Shown here: one piece after another, positions 41,343 to 53,594 of the stretch | Layout of the letters: the number at the start of each line of letters is the position of its first letter | Numbering within the stretch: position 1 is the stretch's first letter | Source of the DNA: Hexactinellida sp. DTS-2022 | Lineage: Eukaryota; Porifera; Hexactinellida | Reading direction: 5' to 3' | DNA length: 64,000 nt | Assembly: GCA_028753945.1 (NCBI GenBank) | Contig: JAPNXP010000011.1 | Coordinates: 1,488,001-1,552,000 of the forward strand | Notes under the pieces: generated by a model | Database searches by the model: none | The model's input: only the letters and a program-made list of their open reading frames with translations | What the model was told of the DNA's origin: nothing | Position numbers and translations under genes: made by a program

Positions 41343-44306
41343 TTATAAGTAAGTTTGAGACTTGGAAGAACTTAAAAGTGCAACCTGTTGCAACAAAAAT
41401 TCTCCTGTGGCATTACGAACGTTTGAAAATTGTCTTTGTAATTCTACGTTATTAACTTGTAAATCATGATTACTCGAATTCAACTTGGATTCAACTATTT
41501 CTAATTGTTTTTGAAGTGAACGATTTTCAAATTTTGCTTGATATAGTGCAAATAAAGCTGAATTTAGTTGTTTTGACAATGTATCATTATCAAGAGCCAA
41601 CTTAGAGAGTACATCCTGATAATTATTATCAAACACAGAAGGGTGAAGCGGCTGATAATTTTTCATTTGTGCAAATGTATCATCAGTACCATCTATTACA
41701 TTAATTTCAAAGTCTTCATTCTCAAAAGAATTATTTCTTTTATGAGTATCACAAGATTCCTCTACAGAAACTCCATCTGTTAATTCTGTAGCAGAGTGGT
41801 GGCGATTCCGTACAGATTTAAATGATCCAAACATTTTTGCTTTAGAATCTTTGGTTTTTACATTTTTTTGTTTCTTTATGATTGATATATTCGGTTTACA
41901 CTCTGCCACTAACTTCTCCCTACAGTATTTGTGACATATAAGATCACAGTCTCTACATTTAAACGCTGCTTCAATTGGACACCACATAATTGATTTACAA
42001 TGCGAACACATTGCTGGAAGAAATTCATGGAATTCCTTAAAGTTATGGGTAAAATAGTTTCTTATAAGCCCAAGAGAGGTGAAAAGAAAAACATAAAATT
42101 CTTCTTCCCCTATTATACCGTCTTTGTTTTTATCAATTTGGTTAAAATTGTGAATAAAAGGAAAGTTCTTTTGAATCTGAAAGAAATCAGCTTCAGTTAA
42201 ATATCCATTATGATCCTTATCATATGTAGAAAAAATAACCTTAGTCATTGCTTGGACATGAAGTTTCACTACGGAGGGATCGATTTTTTCCTTATCAAAG
42301 TTGCGAATAAATTGGGAAAAAAATTCATTCTCTTTTAGAGGACAATTATCGCACTCCTTCACTACCGGTTCGTGAACAAAAGATTTTTTATAAAGCTCAT
42401 CTTCATCAATTATTGAACATAAGTGAATAGCTGCTTTAACTAATTCAACTAAGCCGATATTAGGTGACTTAGGCAGCATCCCATATTGTGATTTTCTCCA
42501 CGTTTCAATGACTCTTGCAATTAAAATTAACTTCTTTTCATTGACTTCAACCGTGTCGCCTGAATCTAGAGTATTAGACTTAGAGTCTAGTTGAATAAGA
42601 TCCTTAAACATGACACCTAAAATAGGAAAGTAAAAAAAATTTCCTTGTTGTTTTAAATGTTCTAGCTCGTTCCTGTAAATGTAATAATTATTTTGAATGG
42701 TTAGCAGAGATGATAACTCCTCAAATATTCTGATCTTTTCTTTGGGAACAAGTGACCATGTGAAATGCAATCTTTGCATACATATGCATCCTGAATTCAA
42801 CGCGCCAATGAATGACATCAAAGATTGATAAGCATGTAGTTTTCTTACTTCATTTGCAACATCGATTAACTTCTCAATTATCAATGCACGTTCATCAGTA
42901 GCTTCCTCGTTTAAAATACTACTTTTAATCCACATGGAAACAGAATTGGACTCTTTTATTGAACAGTTGATATGAGGAGTTTCGCTCGAATTTTGTAACT
43001 TAGTATAATGTTTAAATTCATAAAATGGAATTTGAAGAAACAAGGAATACTCCAACCAAATTATAATTTTGGCAAGCTCAACAGGGGCTATTCTTAGGAT
43101 TTCAAATGATTCATGATATGTAGTTGCATTTTCTTCCAACAATGTCAAACCGATATCGTGATTGGGAAATTGTACCAGGCTTAATTTCCGATTGTAAGAA
43201 TTTGAATCGAAAAAATTTAATTCTAGTAAATTTATTAAATGAGGTGTATTTTCTTTTCTCATAACTTCCTTAAGAGAGTGCATAACATCCAAAACTAACG
43301 AATCAGGGGGAAAGTCTTCAGGAACCACTCGTATCCAGTACCTAAATGCATGAGTCACTTGTAATTTCTGTTGGTTCGTAGCGGGTTTAAGATGAGCTAG
43401 AGGTTTAAGCCTTCCTTCCTCGGTATACTCCAGTTGATAAGAAAATAATAATCTAAGTTTACATGCAAGTACATCAGAGGAAAGTCCAATCCATTTATAA
43501 TATAGAAAAAATGCATAGGGAGTAGTAGTGTCTGGGTTTATTATATCATATACAGGCGAATCAAACAAATGTATTATTCGTCCTAAGAGTGAATCTATAG
43601 GAGATTGCATCTTGGCCTCTCTCATACTGTTCGCAACAAAAAGTCCACATTGTGATTGATCAATAGATTGAAAATCTAATGATGACGAAACCTTAAATTG
43701 CAATCGATTTTTAGTCATGTAATTTAAATTGTTATTATATAAATACGAATTGTCAATCTTTTCAGGATAATTATGGTAAATTTCCTTTGGTGAATAATCA
43801 AAATAACTGGATCTCTTTAACCTTAAATTGGTAGATGATCTAGAAGGTGAACAATAATCAACAAATTTACCTTGTTCTTCCCAAAATTTTAATCGATTTT
43901 TAAAAGTAGAGGGGGATATGATGGAATTATCGGTGGTAACAGAGAGAAAGGAAACAATTTCGCTATGAGAGAGATTACTGGAGAACGATGAGGATGAACA
44001 AGATTGTCTACTACTCTTGTCGTCATCTGGAAAATAAGTAATGTCAGAATGACAATTACTCAATGAAATATTATCAGCAATTTCTAAGATATCATCAACT
44101 TTGGAGTCACTGGGAGATGGGACATCAATATTATACTTCAGAGTTTTGGGGTGTGAAAGAGATGTTTTATCAAAGATTGGCTGTCGATTGTGTAAATCAA
44201 GGGGTGATAGTTCATTTATTATTGAATTGGAATGAGATTTCTTGTCAGAGTAATTGTAACATTCTTGAGAAACAGGTGCATTTACAGTTGCAACTTTACG
44301 ATTCAT
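41343..44306 (-). CDS. RasGRP-like Ras/Rap guanine-nucleotide exchange factor
   Basis: A single 987-codon frame, start ATG at 44306, stop TAA at 41343. Domain order matches RasGRP proteins, which turn on Ras or Rap at membranes in response to calcium and diacylglycerol. Residues 1-225: Ser-rich, likely disordered. About 230-365: REM (RasGEF N-terminal) domain. About 395-635: CDC25 catalytic domain (LAKIIIWLEYSLF, NEVRKLHAYQSLMSFIGALN, PILGVMFKDL). Two EF-hand loops at 696-707 (DKDHNGYLTEAD) and 725-736 (DKNKDGIIGEEE), both with good ligand residues. C1 domain 754-803 with all metal ligands: H754, C767, C770, C784, C787, H792, C795, C803. Residues about 895-970 are probably coiled coil. Longer at the N-terminus than typical vertebrate RasGRPs. 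No introns are visible, unusual for the family. Which RasGRP paralogue, and Ras versus Rap preference, cannot be told. Confidence 0.92.
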   Translation of the reverse strand: MNRKVATVNAPVSQECYNYSDKKSHSNSIINELSPLDLHNRQPIFDKTSLSHPKTLKYNIDVPSPSDSKVDDILEIADNISLSNCHSDITYFPDDDKSSRQSCSSSSFSSNLSHSEIVSFLSVTTDNSIISPSTFKNRLKFWEEQGKFVDYCSPSRSSTNLRLKRSSYFDYSPKEIYHNYPEKIDNSYLYNNNLNYMTKNRLQFKVSSSLDFQSIDQSQCGLFVANSMREAKMQSPIDSLLGRIIHLFDSPVYDIINPDTTTPYAFFLYYKWIGLSSDVLACKLRLLFSYQLEYTEEGRLKPLAHLKPATNQQKLQVTHAFRYWIRVVPEDFPPDSLVLDVMHSLKEVMRKENTPHLINLLELNFFDSNSYNRKLSLVQFPNHDIGLTLLEENATTYHESFEILRIAPVELAKIIIWLEYSLFLQIPFYEFKHYTKLQNSSETPHINCSIKESNSVSMWIKSSILNEEATDERALIIEKLIDVANEVRKLHAYQSLMSFIGALNSGCICMQRLHFTWSLVPKEKIRIFEELSSLLTIQNNYYIYRNELEHLKQQGNFFYFPILGVMFKDLIQLDSKSNTLDSGDTVEVNEKKLILIARVIETWRKSQYGMLPKSPNIGLVELVKAAIHLCSIIDEDELYKKSFVHEPVVKECDNCPLKENEFFSQFIRNFDKEKIDPSVVKLHVQAMTKVIFSTYDKDHNGYLTEADFFQIQKNFPFIHNFNQIDKNKDGIIGEEEFYVFLFTSLGLIRNYFTHNFKEFHEFLPAMCSHCKSIMWCPIEAAFKCRDCDLICHKYCREKLVAECKPNISIIKKQKNVKTKDSKAKMFGSFKSVRNRHHSATELTDGVSVEESCDTHKRNNSFENEDFEINVIDGTDDTFAQMKNYQPLHPSVFDNNYQDVLSKLALDNDTLSKQLNSALFALYQAKFENRSLQKQLEIVESKLNSSNHDLQVNNVELQRQFSNVRNATGEFLLQQVALLSSSKSQTYL

Positions 44307-44572
44307 CTAGTGGTATTACAAAATATCAAAAGGAAAAAATAATGATAATTGTGTATACGTACATAAGCCTAAAAGTAAATTATATATTCCGAATTCAGGC
44401 TCATCAGAACATACATACCAATTTGATACTAAATTATGAGCTGCCAGAACAGATAAAAACATGTTTGAAAACAACAAAAACAAATAAAAATAAGGAATAC
44501 AGTGCAACCTCAAAGATCCGGGCTAATTGAGATAGACCAAATTGAAAAATCATGTTTATTAATTAATATCTA

Positions 44573-45142
44573 TCTATATATTAAAAAGCGGAATTGTTGT
44601 GTGTGTGTGTTTGTCCAGAATTGATTGGAAAGACTACGAGTCCCAGAAAGCTGAAAATATGTATACAGGGGTAATTTTGTACTGCGACAACGATCTATTG
44701 GGTTTTTGAAGAGAAATATTCACATTTAAAGGTGACAAAATATGTTAGCCAATTAAATTCGAGGGTTTGTTAGTTGGATTAGCTAACTTATTCAATTAGT
44801 ATAAATAGCCTGTGCGTGCCTAATAGAAAGATTTTCTGAGGCTGCAATCTGATTGATTGGAAATAAATTCATCTAACCAATCAACCATTTGTCTATTCTA
44901 TCCATATCGTGCAACTGAAATTTATTGAGCTACTAATGGGAGGATTTGAATTTACAAATTACATTGTGTAGCATTCTTATTAAGGGGATTTTATAAAGAA
45001 AATATTTAATTCACCACAGAGATGTATAATTCTAAATGATTAGTTAGTCTCAAGGCGTAATAAGGCCGCGAAGCGGCCGTCAATTGAGGCGTGAAGCGCC
45101 GAACCGTCGCAAAGCGCCCGATACCAAAGGGCTCGTGTAGCT
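44573..45142 (+). mobile_element. Helitron-like non-autonomous element
   Basis: Starts TCTATATATTAAAAAGCGGA, then a GT run (44597-44615), and ends with mini-hairpins GGCCGCGAAGCGGCC (45063), GGCGTGAAGCGCC (45086) and GTCGCAAAGCGC (45107), then GGGCTCGTGTAGCTAA. CTAA could be a CTRR terminus. About 270 bp upstream of the RasGRP start, so it limits the promoter space. Confidence 0.45.
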
Positions 45143-45574
45143 AATATAGCATAAAATTATGGGTGCAACTTCAGTAATAAACACCTCCTAGTTTTAGTAG
45201 AGTTAGGCTAAGACTAAAATAAATCAAAAATCGGACAAAAATTGACAAAGTTACGGCCAAAATCAGTTATATGCTAATCATATGGAGAAAATTGATAACA
45301 TCACTGAAGCCTTTTATCAGGTTTGCCGTGGAGATGAAAAATCGCATCCATATCCAGACCATTTTTTGTGGATATCCATGGAGATCCATTGGATATTGAT
45401 AGATTTATAACACCTAACATCTACAAAATATTCAAAATAATTAGGTTCTATAATTTAGGCCAGTGCTAATGGTAATGTTGTTTCAGTTCCACACGAAGTC
45501 TATCAGAGGATGCGGGCGGGCGGCATCTCATTATCATTATCTCATTATTTGATGACGACATAGTTAACAATTAT

Positions 45575-45721
45575 CAGAGGCGGCTCCAGGATTTTCAGGT
45601 AGGGGAGGTCTTGGGGATTTCAGGGGGGGCCACACTGTAGAACAATGATATTCTAGGGGGGCCAGCCTCAAAAAAGGGGGGCCATGGCCCCCCTGGCCCA
45701 CCCCCCCTGGAGCCGCCACTG
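45575..45721. mobile_element. 147-bp hAT MITE
   Basis: Termini CAGAGGCGGCTCCAGG / CCTGGAGCCGCCACTG; flanks ACAATTAT and ATGATTAT match 6 of 8. Interior has GGGGGGCC runs. Confidence 0.75.
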
Positions 45722-45765
45722 ATGATTATATGAGCAAATATTCTAATTTATGAGTGCTTATATTA

Positions 45766-46369
45766 GGCCAGGTAAACTAATTAATTGTTTATCATCCGGA
45801 TTTTTTAGAAACTAAGGACAGCGGGAGGGATTTTATTTTTATTTTTTATAGCCATTATTGTCCACATTACATTATCCTATGCCAGACAATAAATATTAAT
45901 ACTCCGAATAAGCGCCGGGGACTTGAATAAGCGCCGGGTCAATAAAAATTACATTGGTATGATAGAATTTATACACATTAGTTGATCACTGTAATATAAT
46001 TCCATTGATTTTGACAACTTCTGTAGGTATACTGTTGGTGGAAGCCATTAGAACCGACCTAAATATTATATTCTCGATTTTTCACAAATATTTCATGATA
46101 ATATTGGCCCACGAAAACAATAAGCGCCGGGGCGCTTATTCGGGAAATTACAGTAGTTTATTTTAAATTAGAAAATCACATGACAATGCCCAAATAATTA
46201 AAGTAATGCCCTAAATACAAGACAAATAAAAAATTGATACATTAGGAGCATTTGCATTTCACTCAAGTTTATAGCTAATTTCTGTTCGATTATGTTCATA
46301 CAATATTAATAAATTATACCCGGACGGGGGTAAAAATTGGGACGGACGAGGATGATAAACGATATGGCA
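45766..46369 (-). mobile_element. Tourist-like MITE carrying a pogo-like MITE
   Basis: GGCCAGGTAAACTAATTAAT at the left and ATGATAAACGATATGGC at the right, TTA on both sides (45763-45765 and near 46370). Reversed relative to 40734-41085. Confidence 0.7.
45902..46153. mobile_element. pogo-like MITE
   Basis: Left CTCCGAATAAGCGCCGGGG, right GCGCTTATTCGGGAAATTACAG, TA at 45900-45901 and 46154-46155. Inserted in the Tourist-like MITE. Confidence 0.75.
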
Positions 46370-47312
46370 TTATTGATTAAATATGAAATCGTTGGGTAAT
46401 AATACTTGTCATAGTTTCTGATTTTGTTAATAGCTAATTAGGCAATTTTAGAGTGTGTCCTACCATAAAATTGGCAACGAACAGTGGCCTTCTTTGAAAT
46501 ATAGGTGTAGTAATGGAAATAATGACAATATTCGTGCGGGAGTGAAATCTGACGCGGGCGGTGGAGCTGAAACAAGATTCCTACAAACAGTGGCCTTAGG
46601 TACATTTATCAAGGTTTAAACCGAATACTGCTATATTTGGTTGAACCGAATATTATTTGCTGAAATAGTTGATATTTGGTTACTAACCTGATATCAGTAT
46701 TTGGTTTTTGGTTTTCGGTTACCAAACAGTATTCGTATTCGGTTACGTAACCGAGTATTACCAGTGTTCGTGATGGGCAGTGTATTATACAGCCATTTGT
46801 AAATACGCCCAACCACAAATTAATGTTACGGTTTAAGAGAAGATTCCTATATTTCGCGCTCCTAATTAATAATTTTCCTAATCATAGTCCAAAAGGAACG
46901 TCTCGCGCACCTAGATAAAATTCCCTGGTATTCGGTTGAAGTAACCGAATATTATCAGTATTCGTATTCGGTTGCAGCAACGGAATATTATGGACATCCA
47001 CAATATCCATGGATATGACAAAAACTCGATATCCATATCTAAGGCAAGCCTGCCTTTTATAGTGTAAACAATGCTATTACAGTAGTTACTCTTATGCATA
47101 CAAGCTAAATTTGACTATAACAGAACACAATCTTTATATTTACTATTTCAACTCTCAATTTATAACTTTTCAAAAATTTTAAAGATATTAATTTGTTGCC
47201 AATCATATCCTAACTACATGTCTACACTGCATTATTTGATATTTCAAATCAATTTTTAATTGCACCATCAACACTAGTTTAACTTTACTAATAATATTGA
47301 TCAGTTACCAAA

Positions 47313-48322
47313 CAGGGACGTCGCCACGGGGGGGAATAGGGGGCATTGGGGGCAATGTACCCCTTGGTAGAATTCCTCGCCCCTGGCAATGCCCCCCTTG
47401 GTAAAATATATTGAACTATTTTAAACCTCTGATTCATTGATGCTATTGAATTCAATTCAATGAGTTCACACTTTCCAATCCATTTAAGTCATATCCCTGT
47501 ACGAGGCTCCAATTTTCCCCTGTACATTGGTCAAGATCCCGAAGACAACTCAAATTTTTTTCTCGCTCGCTCGTCTAAAATGTAAATCTGCACTTATATT
47601 GAAACGAATTACACTAACCAAAGTATTTTATTATGTGTGTCAAGATATACATACGAACATGTTATTTATTTTTACTAAGTTTGACATAAATCAAAATAAT
47701 CACTTAGGAACGCAGATAATATTGAAATATATAGCTTGTACAGAGAATCCCTATACGCTTGACTAGGGTATTAATTTACACAAAACAAAATGCTACATTA
47801 TAGGGTAAGGCCTTTTTTATGTATTATTCGACAAACAATCAATAATTTTTCCAAACTAGTAATCCATAACAAATTTATTACATCCCTGTACGCCTGGACA
47901 GAACATCCAAAATGGTTGAAATCCCTGTACGGTTGACAGGAATGTACTGTTAGTAATTAAGATACGCCTTATAGGATATTCCTAGTTATTTTGGCAACTT
48001 TTATTATAACTTATAATTAACTGTTTTACAAACCCAATACACCTTTTACTTTAGACCTGTTACTTGTCAAAATTGACTTTACTGTCATTATAGCTAGTAG
48101 GATAAGCTGTAGTATTTCCTGGGGTTCAAAGTTCTTGTTAAAGTATTGATTTTTGTAGGCTACCTTTCATACTTTGCAGGACATTTAACTAGAAAGCTTC
48201 ATCTTTATCGCCTAGTTTTTGGTAATGTCAACTGCTAGATCTAACACCAATATAATGTTTGCCCCCCCCCCCCTGGCAATTTCTATGCCTCCCCTAGGTG
48301 AAAAATCCTGGCAACGTCCCTG
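47313..48322. mobile_element. 1-kb non-autonomous hAT element
   Basis: Termini CAGGGACGTCGCCACGGGG and the complement of CAGGGACGTTGCCAGG. Flanks TTACCAAA and TTACCAAG match 7 of 8. C-runs near both ends. No transposase. Confidence 0.8.
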
Positions 48323-49334
48323 TTACCAAGTAACCTCAAGAAATAACTAGTACAATTATTTGATGGGGGTACGCTACCTAAACGTAACAGTTAATTTTAA
48401 AGTTAAACTGAGTAGGCAAGCAAGCTAATCGTTGTAATTATTAACTGTTGGAGCTGCTAAGGGCGTACTAACGTATATATGGGTAAAATATACAAACCCA
48501 TATATTGTTGTGCGCTGTCATATTGTGCTCAACCCCCTAGAAGCGTTAAGGGAAGCTATAACAGTGGATGCCGGTTATAAGCACATCGTCGGGAACTGTA
48601 CTTAAGGTGCTTGTAACCGACATGTTCTTATAACCGACATAAATTATACAGGGTACATGGCAACCGTTTTCCAACATAGTGTGCTTATATCCGATATGTT
48701 CTTATAACCGTGTGCTTATATCCGACATATACTGTATTACATACAAATTATAAATGCATTTCTCATGTAATAAATACATTTAGATGAATCAACTGCATTA
48801 CATTAAATTCTCTCTAATAGTCCAGTCCACTTTAATTAGTTGTTCAATTATTATATACAGAATTATAAAGTTATACTCGTTTCTTTACACGGTTGTAGTC
48901 CTAATAATCCACTTTCTAATTCTCTAATTCTCTACTGGTCCACTTCTATAATTGTCTATTTTCTCATCGTGTTTATATGAATTTAGTCAAAGTATATGCA
49001 AGATTATATTTTATTGTACTAATACTTTGACTATACCGTATATTAGTCAAATTACCTTTGATGTTACTTAAGACTAAATTCTTTATAAGTCCATGTTCTC
49101 TAATAGTCCACTTGTGTCGTTTTCCCCACTGGTGGACTATTAGAGAGACAATACAGCACTGAAGTAAATAACCACTCTAGACAAGTTGAGTTCTTCGCAG
49201 TTTTTCACATAGCCTTTGCAAATATGCTCACCTTTGGGTTCGCAAAACTTTTACTACCCAAACAATACTAAATCCATATTTACATAGCTGAAGCTAAATG
49301 GATAAGCGAACGATAACAAATTTGTGTTATATAT
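48323..49334. other. Gene-free stretch with a pogo-like MITE
   Basis: No coding signal. Apart from the MITE at 48562-48734, repeated phrases such as CTAATAGTCCAC (48814, 48900, 49110) recur loosely, suggesting degraded pogo-like ends. Confidence 0.4.
48562..48734. mobile_element. pogo-like MITE
   Basis: Left CAGTGGATGCCGGTTATAAG, right CTTATATCCGACATATACTG, followed by TA; the left dinucleotide is AA. Repeated ACCGACATGTTCTTATAACC inside. Related to the fragment ending at 23672. Confidence 0.75.
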
Positions 49335-49735
49335 CAGTGCCGTAGGAGCAGGTGCGGCCATGGCCGCACCAATAATTTTAGTGACCACACAAATATTCGG
49401 GAACACATTTAAGTCTCCGACAACTATAGGAGCGGCATAATGGTATTGGTAAACACAACTGCGAGCTGCTGCCACCGCCAAACTGTTCGTAACCATTATT
49501 ATAATATCGTATTTGTGACCATTAGATTCTTTACCAAGTAGCAACTCTTGCTACTCTTCAATAAAGACTGTATAAAATTTTATTAGTATTATTGAATTTT
49601 TGAATTTCCCTTAGTGGAGTAACTTAAAACATAGAGTAAAAGCGCGTATAAAGTAGAAAATATTCATGTATGTTTATAATAAATATGGTGACGTCACTGT
49701 GCCGCACCAATAAATGTTGGCTTGCTACGGGCCTG
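49335..49735. mobile_element. Non-autonomous hAT-like element
   Basis: Termini CAGTGCCGTAGGAGCAGG and the complement of CAGGCCCGTAGCAAGCC, with GTGCGGCC and GTGCCGCACC just inside. Target duplication unclear (AT-only flanks). Confidence 0.6.
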
Positions 49736-49986
49736 ATTATATTGAGCACCCAGTTGAAAGCCTGATAATACGAGATATATATATGTTACAGTAAGATAGT
49801 GAAACCAGTGATTACGCGAAATCCCTGAAAATTTCAGGGATTTCGCGTAATTACTATTTCACTCAGATACTTCACGAATTTACTGAAATATCTAGTCATT
49901 TCGTGGAATTCCTAAATTAAAGACTTAGTGAGTTCCTGAAATTACTAGTGAGATCCCTGAATTTTCGACACAAACTAAACAAATCT

Positions 49987-50779
49987 GGGCCCATATTCAC
50001 TAAGATTACTTAGTACTTAAGTACTAAGTACAGTCAAACCTCCAAGATCCGGACCTCCAAGATCTGGACACCTCCTTCAAACGGGAAACTTTTTTGTCCA
50101 AGCTCAAAATTAAGTCGCCCTTTTTTGGTTATTAGCCCCAAATTTAGTTTATCTTTGCAGATTTGAATGTCAAACATGTTACTAAAAGTAAGCCACCTTT
50201 ATCTGGGCAGTAAATATTGGTTTGGATTTGACCATATGGAAATTTCGCTACTTTATAACAATTCATTTTGAAATCTATGAACTCCTTGTGTAAAGTTATA
50301 CCAAGTTTCGATGATCGGAGGATGCGCATCAGGCTAGAGTAGTTAACTAAGTACGAATTTGAATTATATTTATTGAATTATATTTAATAGCATAGCATAT
50401 TAGTGTATGGAATGCTATTTGTCATAGCTTGCTGTATTTTTTTAACTTTAAAAATTTTCTCAATGAAGTTCCTATGATTTGTGTGCTTGAGAAAAAACAG
50501 AACTTTTTGAAAACAACAACCAATAGTAATAAATGTTGAAAATAGAATCATAAACATCCCCCAAAGTAAAGCAAGTACTACTAGAAACCTAATACAATGT
50601 TTAAATTACACAACAACGTCTAAAGAGTCAATAAAAGAATTCTTATAAGTTAAGTCAACTTAGCAAGTTTTGTACTTAAGTATGTGCTTAAGTACACACT
50701 TAAATCTTAGTGAATACCAATCTCAGTGAATATGACTTAAGTACATACTTAGGCTTAACTTCTTAGTGAATACGGGCCC
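49987..50779. mobile_element. Non-autonomous element nested in the P-type left arm
   Basis: Termini GGGCCCATATTCACTAAGAT and the complement of GGGCCCGTATTCACTAAGA. Subterminal repeats of ACTTAAGTA. A possible pogo-like end at 50032 (CAGTCAAACCTCCAAGATCC). Class unknown, no clear target duplication. Confidence 0.7.
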
Positions 50780-52966
50780 TGTGCTACTAACGAATAGAAA
50801 ACATCCAAATGATCGGTTTTGTTAAAATCAATAAAGGTATGGCTTCGCGAGTTAGTGCAAACACATATCTCTGATAAAGTCATAGACTCCTTTAAATAAG
50901 GACTGTAGGCGCTCATTCTCGGGTCCCGGAACTTGGGTCCATTAGGTATTTCGTAATCGGTTAAAGTTAGACACATAAAATGTATTATTGTCGTATAGGA
51001 AGTCATATTTTTGGAGTCCAACGGACATATTGGATTATCAAAAATATTTGTGGAATGTGAGTTATGCCGTTTTCACACCTTTCCATATATGGTAATATTA
51101 ATAAAACCACGACAACAGTTAAAATTAGGCATATTTAAATATATTATTTGCGTATAGGTAGTATAATATGGTGAGCTATTTTGTCGTGATAATTATTTGC
51201 TATACCACTAATGTTTAAGTTACAAGTTTGGATTTGATTAGTTGATTGTTAGCATGGAGAAAGTATTATCAACTAAATGTTGATGGTAAAGAATAATAGT
51301 GCTTAGTTTCTACATTTTATTTCGTATTTGCAAAATTTAGCATATAATCTCACAAGCTACACAGTAATCATGCCAAAATGTTGTGCAGCATTCAACTGTC
51401 GTGGCAACTATGATGGGGAACCATATAGTCAAGTTGTCAGTTTTCCCACAGATAGGGTTGAAAGGACAAGATGGATTGAGGCCATGCCTAATGAACCTGG
51501 GAGTCTTAACGATCGAAAAGAGATATTTGTCTGTTCATCACACTTTGAATGCAAATGGGTAACTGTACGGGGAGGAAAGCGACCAATTGGACCTCCTACA
51601 TATATTTTAAAGGTGTGCCCAAGTCTTGTCAAAAGCAGTCTATTACACATCCAAGGCCAACAAGATAGACTACCTTTAATGTAAGGGATAAATTGCAGAG
51701 AACGTATATTGATAAGTTTGATGAGATCTTAGATTTCACCACTTTTGCAGATGAATTTGAGAGACGATTCACATCATCCAGCGTTAGAAATCACGGAGAA
51801 AAATTGACAGTTTTCATGGTGAATTAATTAGGGAGTAAAGTGGTTCAGTATTTCTGCTTTAAGAAAGTAGAGTCTTGCTTTGGGGTTCTTCATTTGTCTA
51901 AAGTAGAAAAAAATGGTTATGAAATCCCAAAGATAATTTTCAATCTACAGAAGAATAGCCTCCTTCATAGATGGTCTCAGATGGAAGAAATCCTCTCGAT
52001 TGCTAATAATTATGAAACTTCTAACAATGATCATTTGTTAAAGGCCATGGAAGAGTTGAAATAAATGACAATAAATGTACAAGAATCAACACATTTTCAG
52101 TTCCTAGAGACCCAGCTAGAATTTCTCATGATTTCAGATAATAATATCCGGTATACAAAACACCTACTGATTTTTGCTGGAGAACTTCTTTCTATATCTC
52201 CAGTTCATACAGGATGATAAGAAATTACAGAATAATAAAGCTCCCTAGGGAACAACTTGTTCGAAATTTAATGTCTCGTAGTTTCGCAAACACCAATCTG
52301 CCGCTCATATTCAAAGTACTGAAACCTGAGCAACGTCTGTTTAACATACTATTTGATGAGGTAAAGTTATTGAAGAGCACGCGCTTAACAGCCGGTTACA
52401 TCATTGGTTATGCTACTAATGCCACAGAGGCAGTTGCTACATCTGCCTTTTGTATAAAATTTTTGCCATCACGGGGGACCACGCTTAGTAATTGGTGTTC
52501 ATCCAGTTTCTAAAATAAATGCAGCGAAGGCTCGAGATATTTTGATGGAAACAATTGAAGGATTGAGAAAAATGGATATCCAGCCAATATCCTTTATCTG
52601 TGATAACTGTCCGCTAAACCAAGGTGTATACCGCTTACTTGGTGGTCCTGGGAAAGTGGAGGTATGCGGTGTCGATATGTACTTAATATATGATTACGTT
52701 CATATCCTAAAAAAATTGAGGAAAATTGGATAACTTAGAGGACCTGGGAATTGTCCTTTAAAGAGAACGGTGTAGGATATCTGGCATGTTGGAGAGACAT
52801 CCAAGCACTATATGATGAAGATAAAAAGATGCCATTAGCCCATTAAGTCTTACAAAGCTTACTCATACCTCAGTCTTTCCTAAACCACTACATACAAAGA
52901 CAGAGCGTACCGCTGGTATGTCAAGTCTTTCATGAAAAGACAATTGCAGCATTCAAAGCCTTAAAG

Positions 52967-53100
52967 CAGTGGTTCCTAACCTGGGGTCCATGGACCCCTT
53001 GGGGGTCCACAGGATGTATTACGGACAATGGGAGGGGGTCCACAGAATGTCTAATATTTACTATAGGGGATCCACGGTTGAAAAAGGTTGGGAATCGCTG
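52967..53100. mobile_element. 134-bp hAT MITE inside the P-type transposase
   Basis: Termini CAGTGGTTCCTAACCTGGGG and the complement of CAGCGATTCCCAACC, perfect duplication CCTTAAAG at 52959-52966 and 53101-53108. Confidence 0.92.
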
Positions 53101-53280
53101 CCTTAAAGGGTACTATCGACTATCAGGAGGGAACTATTAAATTTCTCACATTGATAACAAACTGGTTCAGAATTATGAACGTAAAAGACAAGTTTAGCAC
53201 AATACATCTTCGTGATCCACATCGTGCACCTTGGACGTTGAATAGTGACAACTTTAGCAAACTATCAGCAATGTGCGACG

Positions 53281-53594
53281 CAGGGTTGTTTGATTTAAAT
53301 CAAGTGATTTAACTCAAAAAAAGTCTGATTTAAATCAAAAAAATCGGATTTTTTTTATTTAAATCAGACATTTTTATTTAAATCAGATTTTTTATGTCTA
53401 TTGTTTTTTTCGAAAAGAAAAGAAATACATTGATAATGAGTCAAATTACATTGATAATGAGTCATTATCAATGTAATTAATCTATTAACCAAATAATATA
53501 CGCCAGTGTGATATATATTGCAAAAAAACAATTAAAATCAAAACTCTGATTTAAATCAAAAAATGGAAAAAAAAATTGATTTTTATCAACCCTG
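53281..53594. mobile_element. 314-bp hAT MITE inside the P-type transposase
   Basis: Termini CAGGGTTGTTTGATTTAAAT / TTGATTTTTATCAACCCTG, perfect duplication GTGCGACG at 53273-53280 and 53595-53602. Same family as 24475-24745, inserted in the opposite orientation. Confidence 0.92.

Larger units (their letters stand above)
45318..47052. mobile_element. 1.7-kb non-autonomous hAT element with nested insertions
   Basis: Termini CAGGTTTGCC / GGCAAGCCTG with perfect duplication CCTTTTAT at 45310-45317 and 47053-47060. Subterminal palindromes GGATATCCATGGAGATCC and ATATCCATGGATAT. Contains a hAT MITE, a Tourist-like MITE that itself holds a pogo-like MITE, and a repetitive segment of ACCGAATATT motifs (46615-46990). 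No transposase. Confidence 0.85.
45163..47107 (+). repeat. Repeat 'a', copy 2, split by hAT element
   Basis: Left piece 45163-45317 begins CAACTTCAGTAATAAACACC; right piece 47053-47107 resumes CCTTTTATAGTGTAAACAAT. It corresponds to the first 240 bp of copy 1 (3786-4027). Confidence 0.7.

Noticed and set aside
42000-42200. Forward-strand frame of 66 codons inside the RasGRP gene
   Set aside because: Antisense shadow of the coding sequence.
47313-48322. Possible host gene in the 1-kb insert
   Set aside because: Only a 79-codon frame without known motifs, inside an element with clear hAT ends.
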